Origin: Rhizaria sp. SCN 62-66
Lineage: Eukaryota > Rhizaria, unplaced
DNA length: 24,204 nucleotides
NCBI GenBank assembly: GCA_001724265.1
Contig: MEDY01000474.1
Span: forward strand, 1-24,204
Direction: 5' to 3'
The position numbers and the translations under genes are program-made. Below, one piece after another: positions 10,204-20,951 of the stretch. The notes below the pieces were generated by a model that was given only the letters and a program-made list of their open reading frames with translations, was not told where the DNA came from and did not search any database. Within the stretch, counting starts at the first letter, position 1; each line of letters begins with the position of its first letter.

Positions 10204-13200
10204 TTACTCGGGGCCGTTGTCTGCGTTGTGCGCCGCAGCGTCAGCCCACTCGGTCGCCGCGCCGGCCTTGCCGCCCAGCGGGTAGGCCTGCGTGTTGGCG
10301 CGCAAGTGCAGCGGCGGCAGCTCGTACGACAGCGCCGAGGCCACAGACGCGTTGGAGCACACCGACAGCGACGTCGGCCTCACCGCCACCGCGCCCACGG
10401 CTGCGGCAGCGGCGGGACCCACGGCCGCGGGCGCGGGACTCGCGGAGGCTCTCGCGTCGACCATGGAGTCCGTCTGCGACGGCGACACCAGCTGCGACTG
10501 CGCAGGCGACAGCGTGAGCGCGCCGCTGCCCGTCGTCGTCAGCGCCGTCGCGCCGGGCGCTGCGCCAGAGCCAGCGCCAGCGGCCGTGGTGTGGCTGAGA
10601 CCGGCGGCGTCAGTCGCGCTGTGGCCGTGGCCGTGGTTCTGGCTCTGGCCGTGGTTCTGGCTCTGGCTGTGGCCGCGGCCAGCGAGCCCCAGAGTGAGCG
10701 AGCCGAGGTCCAGCGGCCCGTTAAGGCCCTCGAGCCCCAGCAGTCCGTGTCCGAGCCCTTGCCCGTGGCCGCTGTGACCATGAGATAGCGAGGCGGAGGG
10801 TGCATACGCAAGCAGCGAGCCGTGTTGGCCCTGCGCCTGTGTCTGCTGTAGCTGCGACGAAGCCTGCGCGTTCGCCTGCAGCTGAAACGGGGACTGCGAC
10901 TCTGTGGGGACTGGCGACGGGGCCGGAGCAGTTAGCGGCGACTGCGACGGCGCGCCAGCGTTGCCACCGCCACCACCGAAGTACCCATGCGCGTGGCCGT
11001 GTGCGGAGTAGCCCTGGCCGTGGGTGTGGCCCGCGTCGAACCCCGCAACGCCGCTGCCGACCGTGGTCGAGCCGGGCAGCGGGTAGCCGCCATGTCCGTG
11101 CCCGTGCGCGTGCGCATGACCGTGGGCGTGGCCGAAGTGACCGTGCGCGGCCTGCGCGTGTGAGAGCGAGAACCCGGTTCCCAGCGCACCCATCCCGCCC
11201 AGCCCAGCGCCGAGCCCGCCAGAGCCCAGGCCACTGGAGCCAAGTCCGCTAGAGCTGAGACCGCCGGAGCCGAGTCCGTTCATGGTGCTGAGGCCCATAC
11301 CCGCGCCGAGGCTGCCGAGGCCGACGCCAACGTTGTTCATGCCTGAGAGGCCACCCAGCCCGTTCATGGAGTTCATCGAATTGATCGAGCCCATGGCAGT
11401 CATGTTGCCCATCGCGCCCATGTTGCCCATCGGGAGCCCGATGCTGCCGAGGCCGAGCCCGCCGATGCCGCCGAGTCCCAGCCCCATGCCCATGGCGTCC
11501 ACGCCGACGCCGACGCTGTGCGCACCGTGGGCACCACTGTGGGCACCGCTGTGGACATTGCTGTGTGCAGCGCTGGGACCGGTGGGGTCGAGCCCGCCCA
11601 CGCCAGTGCTCGCGCCCGAAGCCATGCCGAGCGGGGCCAATGAGAGACCGCCGTGGCCGTGACCGCGACCGTGGCTGTGGACGTTACCGTGGGCATGACC
11701 ATGCGCGTGTTGCGACTGGGCAGAGTGCTGGTACTGTGCGGCGCCGTTGCCGCCAGCAGTGTTGGACGTGCTGGAAACGCTGCCGGTAGCGCTCGCAGCG
11801 CTGTCGGGTCTCGCGGCGAGTCTGTGGCCGTGCGCCCCGTTGCCGTGCGCGAGGCCGCCTTGACCGTGGCCTTGGCCGTGGGCGTGACCGTGGGCGTGAC
11901 CGCCGAGCGCGTACCCGTGCCCGTGCCCGTGACCTGTGTATAACTGGTACCCGCCGTAGGAGTTATGTCCGCTGTTCGCACCGGCGTGACCGTGAGCGGC
12001 GTGACCGTGGGCAGAGTAACCGTGGGCAGAGTGACCGTGGGCGGCGGCGGACAGCGAGAGCGATGGCGCGCGCGATGTCCCGGGCGACGACGACGGCGAC
12101 GACATCTGCATCGGCGACGCCGTGCGCGCGCCGCTAGTGCCAGCGTTGGCATTAACGGTGGCATTGGCGTTAACATGCACACTCGCGCTCGCAGTAGGCG
12201 GCAGCGCGGGAGCGAAAAGCGGGCTAGCGGGCAGCGCAGCAGCGGCCGCGCCGCCTGCGACGGTGATGTACTTGGACTTGCCCTTGCCCGATACCGCAGT
12301 CGCGGCCGAAGCGGCGGCACCAGCGGCGGACGCAGACGCGTACGCACTCATCGCGCCAATCGGATGAACTGCGGACAGAGAGCTCGCCGAGCCGGAAGCG
12401 GCAGCCGCGGCAGCTGAGGGATAATTCCCAGCACCGTTGTGCGCACTGGCAGACCCGCCGTTCGAGCCAGAGCCAGCAGCAGGCCCCGCAGACGCGGACC
12501 CGGACGCAGCAGGTGCAGCGTTGGCGGCGGCGAGCACGGTGCTGTGGCGCAACAGCTCGCGCTCAAGCAGCGCGATCTTCTGCCGCATCGCCGCTTCGCG
12601 CTCACGCTCCCTCTCGCGCTCGCGCTCGCGCTCACGTTCGCGCTCGCGCTCCCTGCGCCGCTCGCGCTCGGCCTCGCGCTCGGCGGCGCGCACGGCGTCG
12701 TCGCGCTCGCGCTCCAGCGCCGCCACGCGCTCGCGCAGCTCCACCTCGGCGCGCCCGCGGCCCTCGCCCGCGCGCTCGGCGCGGTCCAGCCGCGTCTGCA
12801 GCGCCTCGGCGCGCGCCGCGCGGGCCCGCAGCGCGCGCACCTCGGCCGCAGCCTCGTCGCCGGCCGCCAGCGCCACACGCAGCCGCTCCTCGGTCGCCGC
12901 CACGGCCCCGCGCAGCGAGTCGTGCTCGCTGCGCAGTGCGGCCGCCGCGTCATCCTGCTCGCGCACGCGCTCGCGCAGCGCGAGCAGCTGCTTCTCGGCC
13001 TTTTTCTTAGCGGCGGGGCCGAAGGAGCCCGCGGCAACCTCACGGTCCAGCGCGGCCCGCGCTTCCTGCGCCGCTGCCAGTTCGGCGCGCGCGCGCTGCA
13101 GCTCGGCGGCCGCGGCGCGGCCGGCGGCGGCGGCGGTGGCGGACTCGCCCTCGGCCGTCTCGCGCGCGCGCGTCGCCGCGGCCGCGATGGCCGACGCGGC

Positions 13201-16200
13201 GGCGGAGGCAGCGCGCGCCTGTGTAGCGCTGTCGTCGGCCGCGGCGGCGGCAGCGGCCCACCGGCCCGCCTCGCGCGCCCAGCGCGCGCGCAGCAGCGCG
13301 GCGTCGGCGGTCCACACGGCGGCGGCGAGGCGGCGCGAGGCCGCGGCGCGTGCGGCGGCGGCGGCCGTGTCCAGCTCGAGCACAAGCACGCGGCCGTGGA
13401 AGGACCGGTAGCAGTGCGCCAGCGAGCGTAGCGGGCCCTCGTGTGCGAACGCGGCCTCGTCGTCGCTCTCGCCGTCGTCGCCGTCGCTCTCGCAGCAACC
13501 GTCGCCCGGGACGCCAGCAGTGGTCTTGGTCAAACTATGCGCTGCGCCGTCGCGAAGCTCGGTCAGCAGCGCGGCGTCGCGCGCGGGCCGCACGGTCCAG
13601 CGGCCGCGGCGCTCGGCGCGCGTCAGCGCCGCGGCCGCGCCGGCGCGGGCCAGACGCGCGAACTCGCTCGCCGCAGACGCGCGCAGCAGGCGCTGTGCAC
13701 TGCGCCCGCTGCCACCGCCGCCACCGCCGCCATACGCCGCCGCAGCGGTCGTGTTGTTGCTGCTTTTGCTGCCAGTCATTGCGTTGGCGCTGTCGGAGCC
13801 GGAGAGCACAGCGTCCAACGCCTCGCCAGAGGGCTCAGGGGCGGCGGGCACAGCCGCGGCGGCGGCCTCGGCGTCGGCGGCGGCCGCGGCGGGCACGGCG
13901 TGCTGCGCGCGAGAGCGGCGCGCGCCAGCGCCGGAGTGGTATCGTGCGTCATATGCGTTGTCGTGCAGATTGTGGCCGTCGCCGGCGCGGTCCGAGTCGT
14001 CGCAGTCGCTACCGCTCGCGCTATCATTGCTGTCGCTGCCGAGGTAAAAGCTCTCGTCGTCGTCATCGTCGTCATCGTCGTCGTCGTTGTCGTCGAAGTC
14101 GTCGGACGCGTGGCCACTGCGCGCGCTTTTGTTGTCGTCGCCGTCGCTGGCATCGGAGTTGTCCGCACGCAGCTTCGCCAGCAGCGCCGTTTCCGCGTCC
14201 TCCTCAGCGTCGCCACCGCTGTCGCTCTTGTGCTTACCACTGCCGCGCTTGCCGCCGCTGCCGTTAGCGCGCTGCGCCTGCATGCGCTCGATGGCGCGCG
14301 CAACACGGCGCAGGTCACGCTCGTCGCGCCGCCATGCGCGCCAGCGGCGCTCGAGCCGCAGCTGCCGCAGCCAGCGGCCGCCGCCCGCGCGCGCAGAGAG
14401 GTCCACCACGCGCCCGTCGAGCCGCAGGCAGAAGGCCTCCTCGACCGAGAGCGAAGACCGCAGCGCGAGTGTGGCGGTGGCGGCGGCGGCGGCGGACGTC
14501 AGAGCGCGACTGTCACCACAGGTCCCGGCGGTGGCGGCGGCGACGGTGCTGGAGACGAGCTCCGGCGTCAGCGCTACGGTCACAGCGCCGCCGGCGTCGC
14601 TCGCGCTGTTAATTTGACCGTGACTGTCATCGGCGCCGCTGCCGAGAGTGCTGTGGAGCAGCGCGGCGGGGTCGACGCTGATGCCGGCGGCGAGCAGTGT
14701 GCCCAGAGGGTCGCGCGCCGCCGCCGCGGTGGCGGCCACGGCTGCGTGCAGACGCGCGCGCGACGCCCCCAAGCTTGCACTCGCACTTTCACCGCTACCG
14801 TTAGGCCCAGTCACAATGGCAGGCACCGCGGCGGAGCCGGCGATGGATGTGGCCGCTGCGACGGACGCAGCGGCAGCGAGCACGCCGCGGCCCGCAACGC
14901 TGCGCACGAGCGCGCGCTGCGTCGTCGCCGCCACGGCCACAACCACATCGTCCGCACTGCTCGTACCGCCGTAGCTCACCTTGCTGTGACTGGAGCCATG
15001 ATTGTTGTTGTAAGCGGATGTGACGGCGGCGGCGTGCGCGTTGTAGCACGGCTGCAGCGCGCCCGCGGCGGCCGCGGCGGCGGCGCTGGCGGCCGAGGCC
15101 CCGCGCGCGGACGCCGCAGCGGCGCTGGCGGCGGCGACGGCGGCGGCAGCAGCGAGGTGCGCGTGCCAGCGCGCGCGGCGGCGGCGGCGGCACGCGTCGG
15201 CCTCAGCGGCGACGAGCGCGGCCGCGACCGTGGGGCGCATGCCGTGGTAGCTCGCGCCCGCGCAGACGGCCGCTGCAGCGGCTGCGGCGGCGACAGCGGT
15301 TTCGCGCGAGCGGAACGGCGCGGCGGCCGTGGCGCCCGCGGCGGCCGTGGGCGTGGGCGCGGTGATGATCGCGTACGCACGCAGCGCCGCGGCCGCCAGC
15401 GCGGGCTGCCCCGATGCGTGGGACGCGTGGGACACGTGGATGGCGCCGGCGGCAGTGAGCGGAGGGACGGGGAAGAGCGCGGGGCAGTAGCTGCAGTCGC
15501 AGCCAGGCGGCAGCGCAGCGCGCGCGCGCCGCGCCGCCGCAGCGGCAGCTTGAGCAGCAGAGCCGTTTGCACCGCTGGCGTTGCGCGCGTGTGCGTGGGT
15601 ATCGAAGCTGTCGTCGTCGTCGTTGTCGTCGTCGTTGCGCTCGCTGTCGCTGGAGCCTTGGGCGTCCGTGTCGGCGTCCGCATCGCGGCGCGCACGGCGC
15701 GGACGCGGCGCCAGCAGCAGCGCGTCAGCGCACCCGCACGTGCACCCGCACTCGAGCTCGCCGCCGGCGCCGGCGCCCAGCAGCGGCGGCGGCAGTGTGG
15801 ACGCGGCGCCCACTGCGGGTGTCGTTGTTGCGGCCGACGCAGAGCGCGCAGCGCGGGAGCGCGACGCGGACGCAGCAGCTGTTGCAGCAGCGGCAGCCGC
15901 GGCGGCCGACTTGCCCCCCTTGCCATTCGCAACTGCGGCCGCAGACGCAGCCCCATTGCCGGAGCCGTTGCCGGTGAGCGCGTGCGCGTGCGCGCAGGCG
16001 CAGGCGGCGCACTGCGCGCAGCCAGCGAGCGTGACTGGCCCCGCGCACGCAGCCTGTGCACCGTAGCCGTAGAGCGCGCTGAAGGCCGCGCTGTGCGGGT
16101 GCGCCAGCGCGGGCGCCGCGTCGCAAAACGCGCACTATGCCGGCGCGGACGCCGCAGCGCTCGCGCCGTGCTGCTGCTGCTGCTTCTGCTGTTGCTGCTG

Positions 16201-16248
16201 CTGCTTTCCGTGCGACTGCGCGCGCTGTTGCTGCTGCTGCTGTTGTTC

Positions 16249-16296
<48 letters not shown>

Positions 16297-16524
16297 TTGT
16301 TGTTGTTGGCGGACGTGCATGCGTGCCTGCGCGTGCGCGGCGGGCGGGAGCGTCCCGTCGGCGCGCGTGAGCAGGTGGAAGGCGAGCACGTCGGCCAGCC
16401 GCAGCGCGGGGTGGACCTCGTAGACCACGCCCGCGCCCGAGCCGCCGTCGCGGATTGTCAGCGAAACCGGCGGCAGCGGCGTGAAGCCGCCGCAGGTGCT
16501 GTGCGGCGGGGGGCCACCACCGCC

Positions 16525-16562
<38 letters not shown>

Positions 16563-19500
16563 TGCCGTTGCCATTGCCAGCGCCTTCGTCGTCGTCGTCA
16601 CCGCCGTCGCCGAGGGGCTCGCCGGACGGACGATCGCTGTCATTATTGCTCTTATTGTCATTACTGTTGTTGTTCTTGATGTCTTCGTTGTTGCTGTTTC
16701 CGTCAGTGTCAGCTTTGTTACTGTTGCTGACGCTGCGACCGCTCCCGCTACTGTCACTGTTGGCAGCCCGCTTGGCACTCACAGTACAGGTGGCAGGCGT
16801 GCTCACAGTCACATGGCCGAGCCCACAGTCAGTGCCGTGCTCACGGTCAGTGCCGCGCTCATGGTCAGGGCCGAGCTCATGGTCAGGGCTGAGCTCACGG
16901 TCAGAGCCGCTGTCGGCCTTGCACTCAACCGCATCGCCCCACCACTGCGCCGCATTGACCGCGTTGACCGCATTCACCGGGCCGTCGCCGCCTGCTTTCA
17001 CGCGCAGCACGCCCGCGGTCGCCGCGGCGATGGCCACAGTCAGTGCGTCGCTTTCGCCGCCCGCCACGGTCTCCGTCACCACAGCCGCGACGGAGACGGA
17101 GCCCGCGGCGGCCGCGGCTATGTCGGCCGCGCCGCGCCGCTTGAGAGCCGACGCGGCTGTCACAGCGCTGTTGCCAGGCCCACGGCCACTGCCACTGCGG
17201 CCGCGACTGTTGTCGTTGTTATTGTCATTACGTTTGTCACTAGAAAGCGTCATCGTCGCCGGCGGCGTCAGTGCAAGCCCCGGTGCGGTGTTGAGCCCCA
17301 ATGCGGCGGCGCCGGGCGGCGTCAGCGCCAGCAGCGCCCGCTCCAGCCACGCGCGGTCGCAGCCACGGCCAACCTCTACATCTGCTGCGGAGGCCGCGGC
17401 CACAGTGTACCGTGCTGTGTCTACGTGGTAGTCCGCAGCGGCGTCGGCCAGGTCGCCATCAGCGTCAGACTTGGCTTCGGACGCGCAGCGGCGCCGGCCT
17501 CCAGTGGTGACGCTGCTGTCGTTGTTATTCTTGTTCAAATTGCGTTCATTCATGTGATTGTTCTCGCGCCCGCAGCGCTCATTGCTCGCGCCAGCACTCC
17601 CCTTGCCTTTCCAGTCACCAATACCACCGTTGGCCTTGCTCAGCGAGCGCGCGTCTCCCCCGGTCCCCGTCGTCATCACCGCCTTCCTCCCCTTCGCATC
17701 CACCTCCATCTCGGCGTCGTCTGGACTCGCACTCGTCTTCGTCTGGGTCTCAACCTCAGCTTCTGCTGTAGCCTCGGCCTCAGCCTTAGCCTCGGCCTCT
17801 GCGCGTAGCTGCTCTTGCGCAGCGCGCGCGGCGGCCCGCAGCGCGGCGGGCGGCATCGCAGGCACCGACAGCGCCGTCAGCGTGCTCTGAGCCGCCGCGG
17901 CCGCAGCCGCAGCGGCTACGGACCCCTGCCCGTGTCCAGCGCACTCATCGTCAGCCTCCAAGTCGAGTCCAAACCCCAGGCCCAGTCCAAGTTCGGCCTC
18001 CGCAGCAGAGCAGCCGTCAGCCCTAGTCGCAGTTCCAGCGGCGGCGGCAGCAGCGCCGGCGCCAGCGCCTGCGGCAGTGCGCAGCGCGCCCGCGCCCGTC
18101 GCCACACTGTGCAACACTCCACTAGCTGGTGAGCCCGACGACAGCGCAGAGGCCGAGACGGCGGCGGAGACGGAGGCGGAGGCGGCCGCAGCAGCGGAGG
18201 CGGAGGCGGAGGCGGAGGCGAGGAGCCCGTTGAGCGCGTCGAACGGGGCCCGAGCCAGTGCGCTGAGGGCCGTGGCGGCGGCCGTGGCCGCGGTCGCGGC
18301 GGCCGCGGCAGCAGCGGCCACTGCGGCGGCGTCAGGCCCACTCGCGTGCGCCGCCGAGCCCTGGCCGTGGCCAACAGTATGCGCAGACCCGGTCACAGCT
18401 GCAGCCGTAGTCACAGTGGCCGCCGATGTGGCCGGCGCAGTCGCGTTTCTAGTGGCATTCGAGGAATTGGATGCGTGGAGCGCAGAGCCGGCGGGGGAGT
18501 GCGCGGCTGTGGCGACAAGGCCCTTGGCGCGCGCCGCCCCCGTCTCGCTACTATGGCCGCCGTCGTCCTCGCTCAAGCCGTCCGTGTCGGTCTCAGTCGC
18601 CTCAGCGCAGTCCGCACACTGCGTCGAGTGCGCGAGAGCCTGCGACGGCGGCGGCGGAGGCACGGCCGCGGTGGCGGTGGCGGCGGCGGCGGCCAGGATG
18701 CGTGCAACCAGGTCGTCGAGCGCAGAAGTTAAACCGCGCATGTCGGCGGCCGAGAGCAGCGCGCGCGCAATGCGGGCCAGCCCCAGCCGCAGCCCCCAGC
18801 GCGAGGGCCGCGCGGCGCGGTACGTCCGGTGCCCAGGGTACCCGTGGTGACCGGTTCCCGCGCCGCCGCCGCTAGCAGCGCTTAGGGGGTGTGGGTGGGA
18901 CCGGAGGCGGGCGCGCGCGTGTGGCGGCGGGCCCCCCGAGCTCCGACTGTGAGCAGCGGAGGCCGAGTGACCATGGGCCGAGTGACCGTGAGCAGCGGAG
19001 GGCGCGGGGACAAACTGGGGCGCAAAATCGTCTGCGAAGATGAGGTACAGGATGAGCAGCACGGCGGGCACGGCCAGCAGCTGCAGCCACGGGAACGTAA
19101 ACGCACCCATAGCACTCGCAGCGTCCGCAGCAGCGGCGGCGGCAGCGGCAGCAGAGTCGGCGGCGGCAGTGGCGGCGGCGTCAGCGGCGTCTAGAAGCAC
19201 GTGCTCGCTCGCAGCGTCGGCAAGCGCGCCCGCAGCAGCAGCAGCAGCAGCAGCAGCCGCCGCAGAGGTGGCAGCGGGGCCAAGAGAGGGCGCTGGCGCA
19301 CTGGCTGCAGCTGCGGGCGCGGCAAGTGCGAGCGCAGAAGCAGCTAAGTCTGCGGCGGCCGCGAGGCTGAGCGTGAGCGCGGCCGAGGACACGGCGGCCG
19401 CGGTCGCGTCGGCGGAGGCGTCCGTGGCCGCAAACGAGTAGCCGGCGCCGGCAACGGGGGCGGCTGAGGCAACTGGCGCAGATACTGGCGCGGGCGCAGC

Positions 19501-19854
19501 GACGGACGCGGCGACGGGTTTGCGGGGCGCTGCAGCAGATGCAGCGCCGTCTACGTACTCCAACGGCTGTGGGAGCTGCTGGAAAGCGTCAAGGGGGGCG
19601 GGGGCGCCGCTGCGGGATCCATGGCCGCCGCTGCCGGCGAAGGCTGCGGGGGACGGGGCCGGCGGCGGCGGCGCGGCCGGGACACCTCCGGCGCCGGGCG
19701 GCGCGGGGGTGTCTTTCACTCTGGCGCACACGTCTGGGCTGGAAAGCCCGAGACGAGACAGAACCTCGCACGCCACGCGAGGACCTGACATCTGTGGGGG
19801 TGTGGAGGGGCGCGGGCGCCGTACGCAAAATTGGATGGCAAGGAATGAGAGCAT
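10204..19854 (-). CDS. Giant low-complexity membrane/coiled-coil protein with one in-frame TAG (3216 codons)
   Basis: One reading frame runs from ATG 19854 (or ATG 19791, residue 22, preceded by an acceptor-like CACCCCCACAG) to TAA 10206-10204. It is broken only by TAG 16137-16135 (codon 1240). Parts in order: Ala-rich N-terminus; membrane helix at about 254-273 (WLQLLAVPAVLLILYLIF); Ala/Ser/Asn-rich middle; poly-Gly; a possible ubiquitin-like strand pattern at about 1125-1165; poly-Gln at about 1180-1230; Cys clusters at about 1241-1455 (CAFC, GCAQCAACAC, CGCTCGC, CDCSYC); Asp-rich runs (about 13980-14110); a long Glu/Arg/Ala coiled coil (about 12540-13140) with an ER-dipeptide run; and a Gly/Ser/His/Met repeat tail. 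I chose one gene because both halves share the frame, no AT-rich spacer separates them, and the first ATG after the TAG is 298 codons on. Otherwise they are two genes: 19854-16135 and roughly 15240-10204. Function is not recognised. Confidence 0.7.
10620..12050 (-). repeat. His-Gly/Ala-His and Gly-Leu/Met-Asn peptide repeats in the giant gene's tail
   Basis: The translated tail is built of short degenerate units: GHGHGH and AHGHS-type runs (about 10620-10690, 10980-11150, 11650-11710, 11820-12050), MGNMGAMGNM-type units (about 11360-11440) and SSGLGSSGLGSGGLG-type units (about 11205-11280). The DNA is correspondingly repetitive (CCGTGGGCGTGG-like). This looks like slippage-driven expansion kept in frame. 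Metal binding by the His runs is possible but untested. Confidence 0.75.
12540..13140 (-). other. Predicted long coiled coil in the giant protein
   Basis: The translation is rich in Ala, Glu, Arg, Leu and Gln, lacks Pro, and has heptad-like spacing (for example KKKAEKQLLALRERVREQDD). A run of ER/RE dipeptides near 12595-12680 extends it as a charged single helix. Such segments mediate oligomerisation or act as rigid spacers. I judged this by eye, with no prediction program. Confidence 0.7.
16135..16137 (-). other. In-frame TAG splitting the giant reading frame
   Basis: On the minus strand the codons read GCG CCG GCA TAG TGC GCG TTT TGC. Upstream is the Ala-rich end of the poly-Gln segment. 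Downstream are CAFC and about 300 further codons without an ATG. Composition is uniformly GC-rich on both sides. A 180-base in-frame intron from GTCCGC (16314) to this TAG is formally possible, but it would consist largely of CAG repeats, each with its own AG, and lacks a pyrimidine tract. Confidence 0.8.
16160..16310 (-). repeat. CAG/CAA tract encoding poly-Gln
   Basis: On the plus strand this is a run of CTG, with some TTG, CTT and other interruptions. On the minus strand it encodes Gln with a few Glu, Lys, Arg, Ser and His. The purest part is about 16249-16310. CAG tracts are prone to length change by slippage. The tract sits just before the in-frame TAG. Confidence 0.9.
16508..16562 (-). 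repeat. GGC/GGT tract encoding poly-Gly
   Basis: The plus strand shows (CCG)n with CCA variants, encoding about 16 Gly residues followed by Pro-Pro-Pro in the giant protein. It is a second triplet expansion about 200 bases from the poly-Gln tract. Confidence 0.85.
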
Positions 19855-20109
19855 GGTTTTAGAGCGGCTTTAGCATCCTAGATTTAAGAGCACAGTGTGC
19901 ACAACTAGAAACATGAGTGAAAAACCTTAAATGAATCATCGTCTTAAAACACAATCACATAATCATATTCGTATATATCGAGTGGGGATGCCACAGGACT
20001 ATTTCCGAAATTCGTGTTGCTGCCACGGTCAAGGAGCCACCGCCACACACCGTCAGTCTGCGGCAGCAAGCGCACAAAGTAAATGTAATAATATGCTCCC
20101 CAAACACCG

Positions 20110-20770
20110 TTGCTACGGTTGAAAGTTGCGTGGTGCAATTTTTCCCAGCGCGGCATATGTTGGATTCTTTTTCGTTTTGAGTATCTAGCTCTCGTTCATG
20201 CGTGCTGGGGCTCTCATACGTGCGTGCTGAGGCTGCGCCGACTGTTCGTTGTGCCCTCAGACGTTTGCCGGTCTGTGCTGCGCTCGATGAGCAGCATGGG
20301 ACGAACTGAAGTCCTACCATGGCAGTTGTGCGGCTCTGTGACTCCTTTCAGGTGTGCTTACGACCGACAGTATGCCCTGGAGTCCTCCAGTCAGCCATGC
20401 TCAACGATTCGATCACCTCGACTCCCGCTGAGTCGCGCAACTCATATAACGGCCTCGATTGACCGCGCCCCGTTGTTTCGGGATGCGGTCTTTGTGCTGG
20501 AGGATTATTCTGTATGTTTGCTCTGTATGTCTGATGGTGCAATAATGTTGATTCAGTTAACCCTATACCGTCGACAACGTAAGTCGCCGGCCATACGACG
20601 TGCAAATCTTGGCCATCAAAATGCGTTCGAGTCAACTCTTGCGCGTCAAATGCGAGAATGGTGTTTCGTGAACGATGCATTAGCTTGAATCAGTTACTGC
20701 ACTGTTAATTTCTGTTTTCTTTCAAGTCAGTATGTACACGGTATCATGCATCAATGTCTTTATTCTTTAA
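20110..20770 (+). other. Possible spliced transcription unit, coding status unclear
   Basis: A 192-codon frame (20110-20688) is open. It runs into a strong donor GTAAGT at 20579, followed by a pyrimidine-rich acceptor (TTTCTGTTTTCTTTCAAG, ends 20726) and an AATAAA at 20946-20951. The implied intron of 148 bases matches the size of others here. Splicing changes the C-terminus to a short tail ending at a TAA near 20770. Codon use and base composition differ from every confident gene in the window, and the translation (rich in Cys, Arg, Ser and Leu) resembles no family I know. It may be a non-coding RNA, a young gene, decayed sequence or chance. Confidence 0.2.
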
Positions 20771-20945
20771 AAAGACTGTTCCCTTCTCGAACTTGATGAT
20801 GAGAGGCGGGGGTTGACTTGAATGCACAGAGCAATGAACAGACACGCATAAACAAAACAATACATTAAGCAACGAGGGTATCTTTTCGGCATGTAAACAT
20901 TGATATTCCTGCAACAGTGTTTGATTATATCTTGCCAAAACTCCG

Positions 20946-20951
20946 AATAAA
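20946..20951 (+). promoter_or_regulatory. AATAAA in the spacer upstream of the protease
   Basis: A canonical hexamer, about 220 bases after the acceptor-like site at 20726. It could end the putative transcript starting near 20110. In AT-rich DNA it could also be chance. Confidence 0.25.

Noticed and set aside
16135-16314. An intron removing the TAG of the giant gene
   Set aside because: The only in-frame candidate (GTCCGC to CATAG, 180 bases) is mostly CAG repeats, has no pyrimidine tract, and has many earlier AG sites. Real introns here are T-rich with GTACGT or GTAAGT donors. It is kept only as a formal alternative.
13441-17808. A 1455-codon open frame on the plus strand opposite the giant gene
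   Set aside because: It is a shadow of GC-rich DNA. The translation is Arg/Val/Ala-rich without domains, whereas the minus frame has a membrane helix, acidic runs, a coiled coil and a clean AT-rich border at each end. It also opens mid-gene.
20348-20680. A 110-codon minus-strand frame in the spacer
   Set aside because: It has no recognisable domain. Splice and polyadenylation signals in this stretch favour the plus strand, and its length is within chance at this composition.
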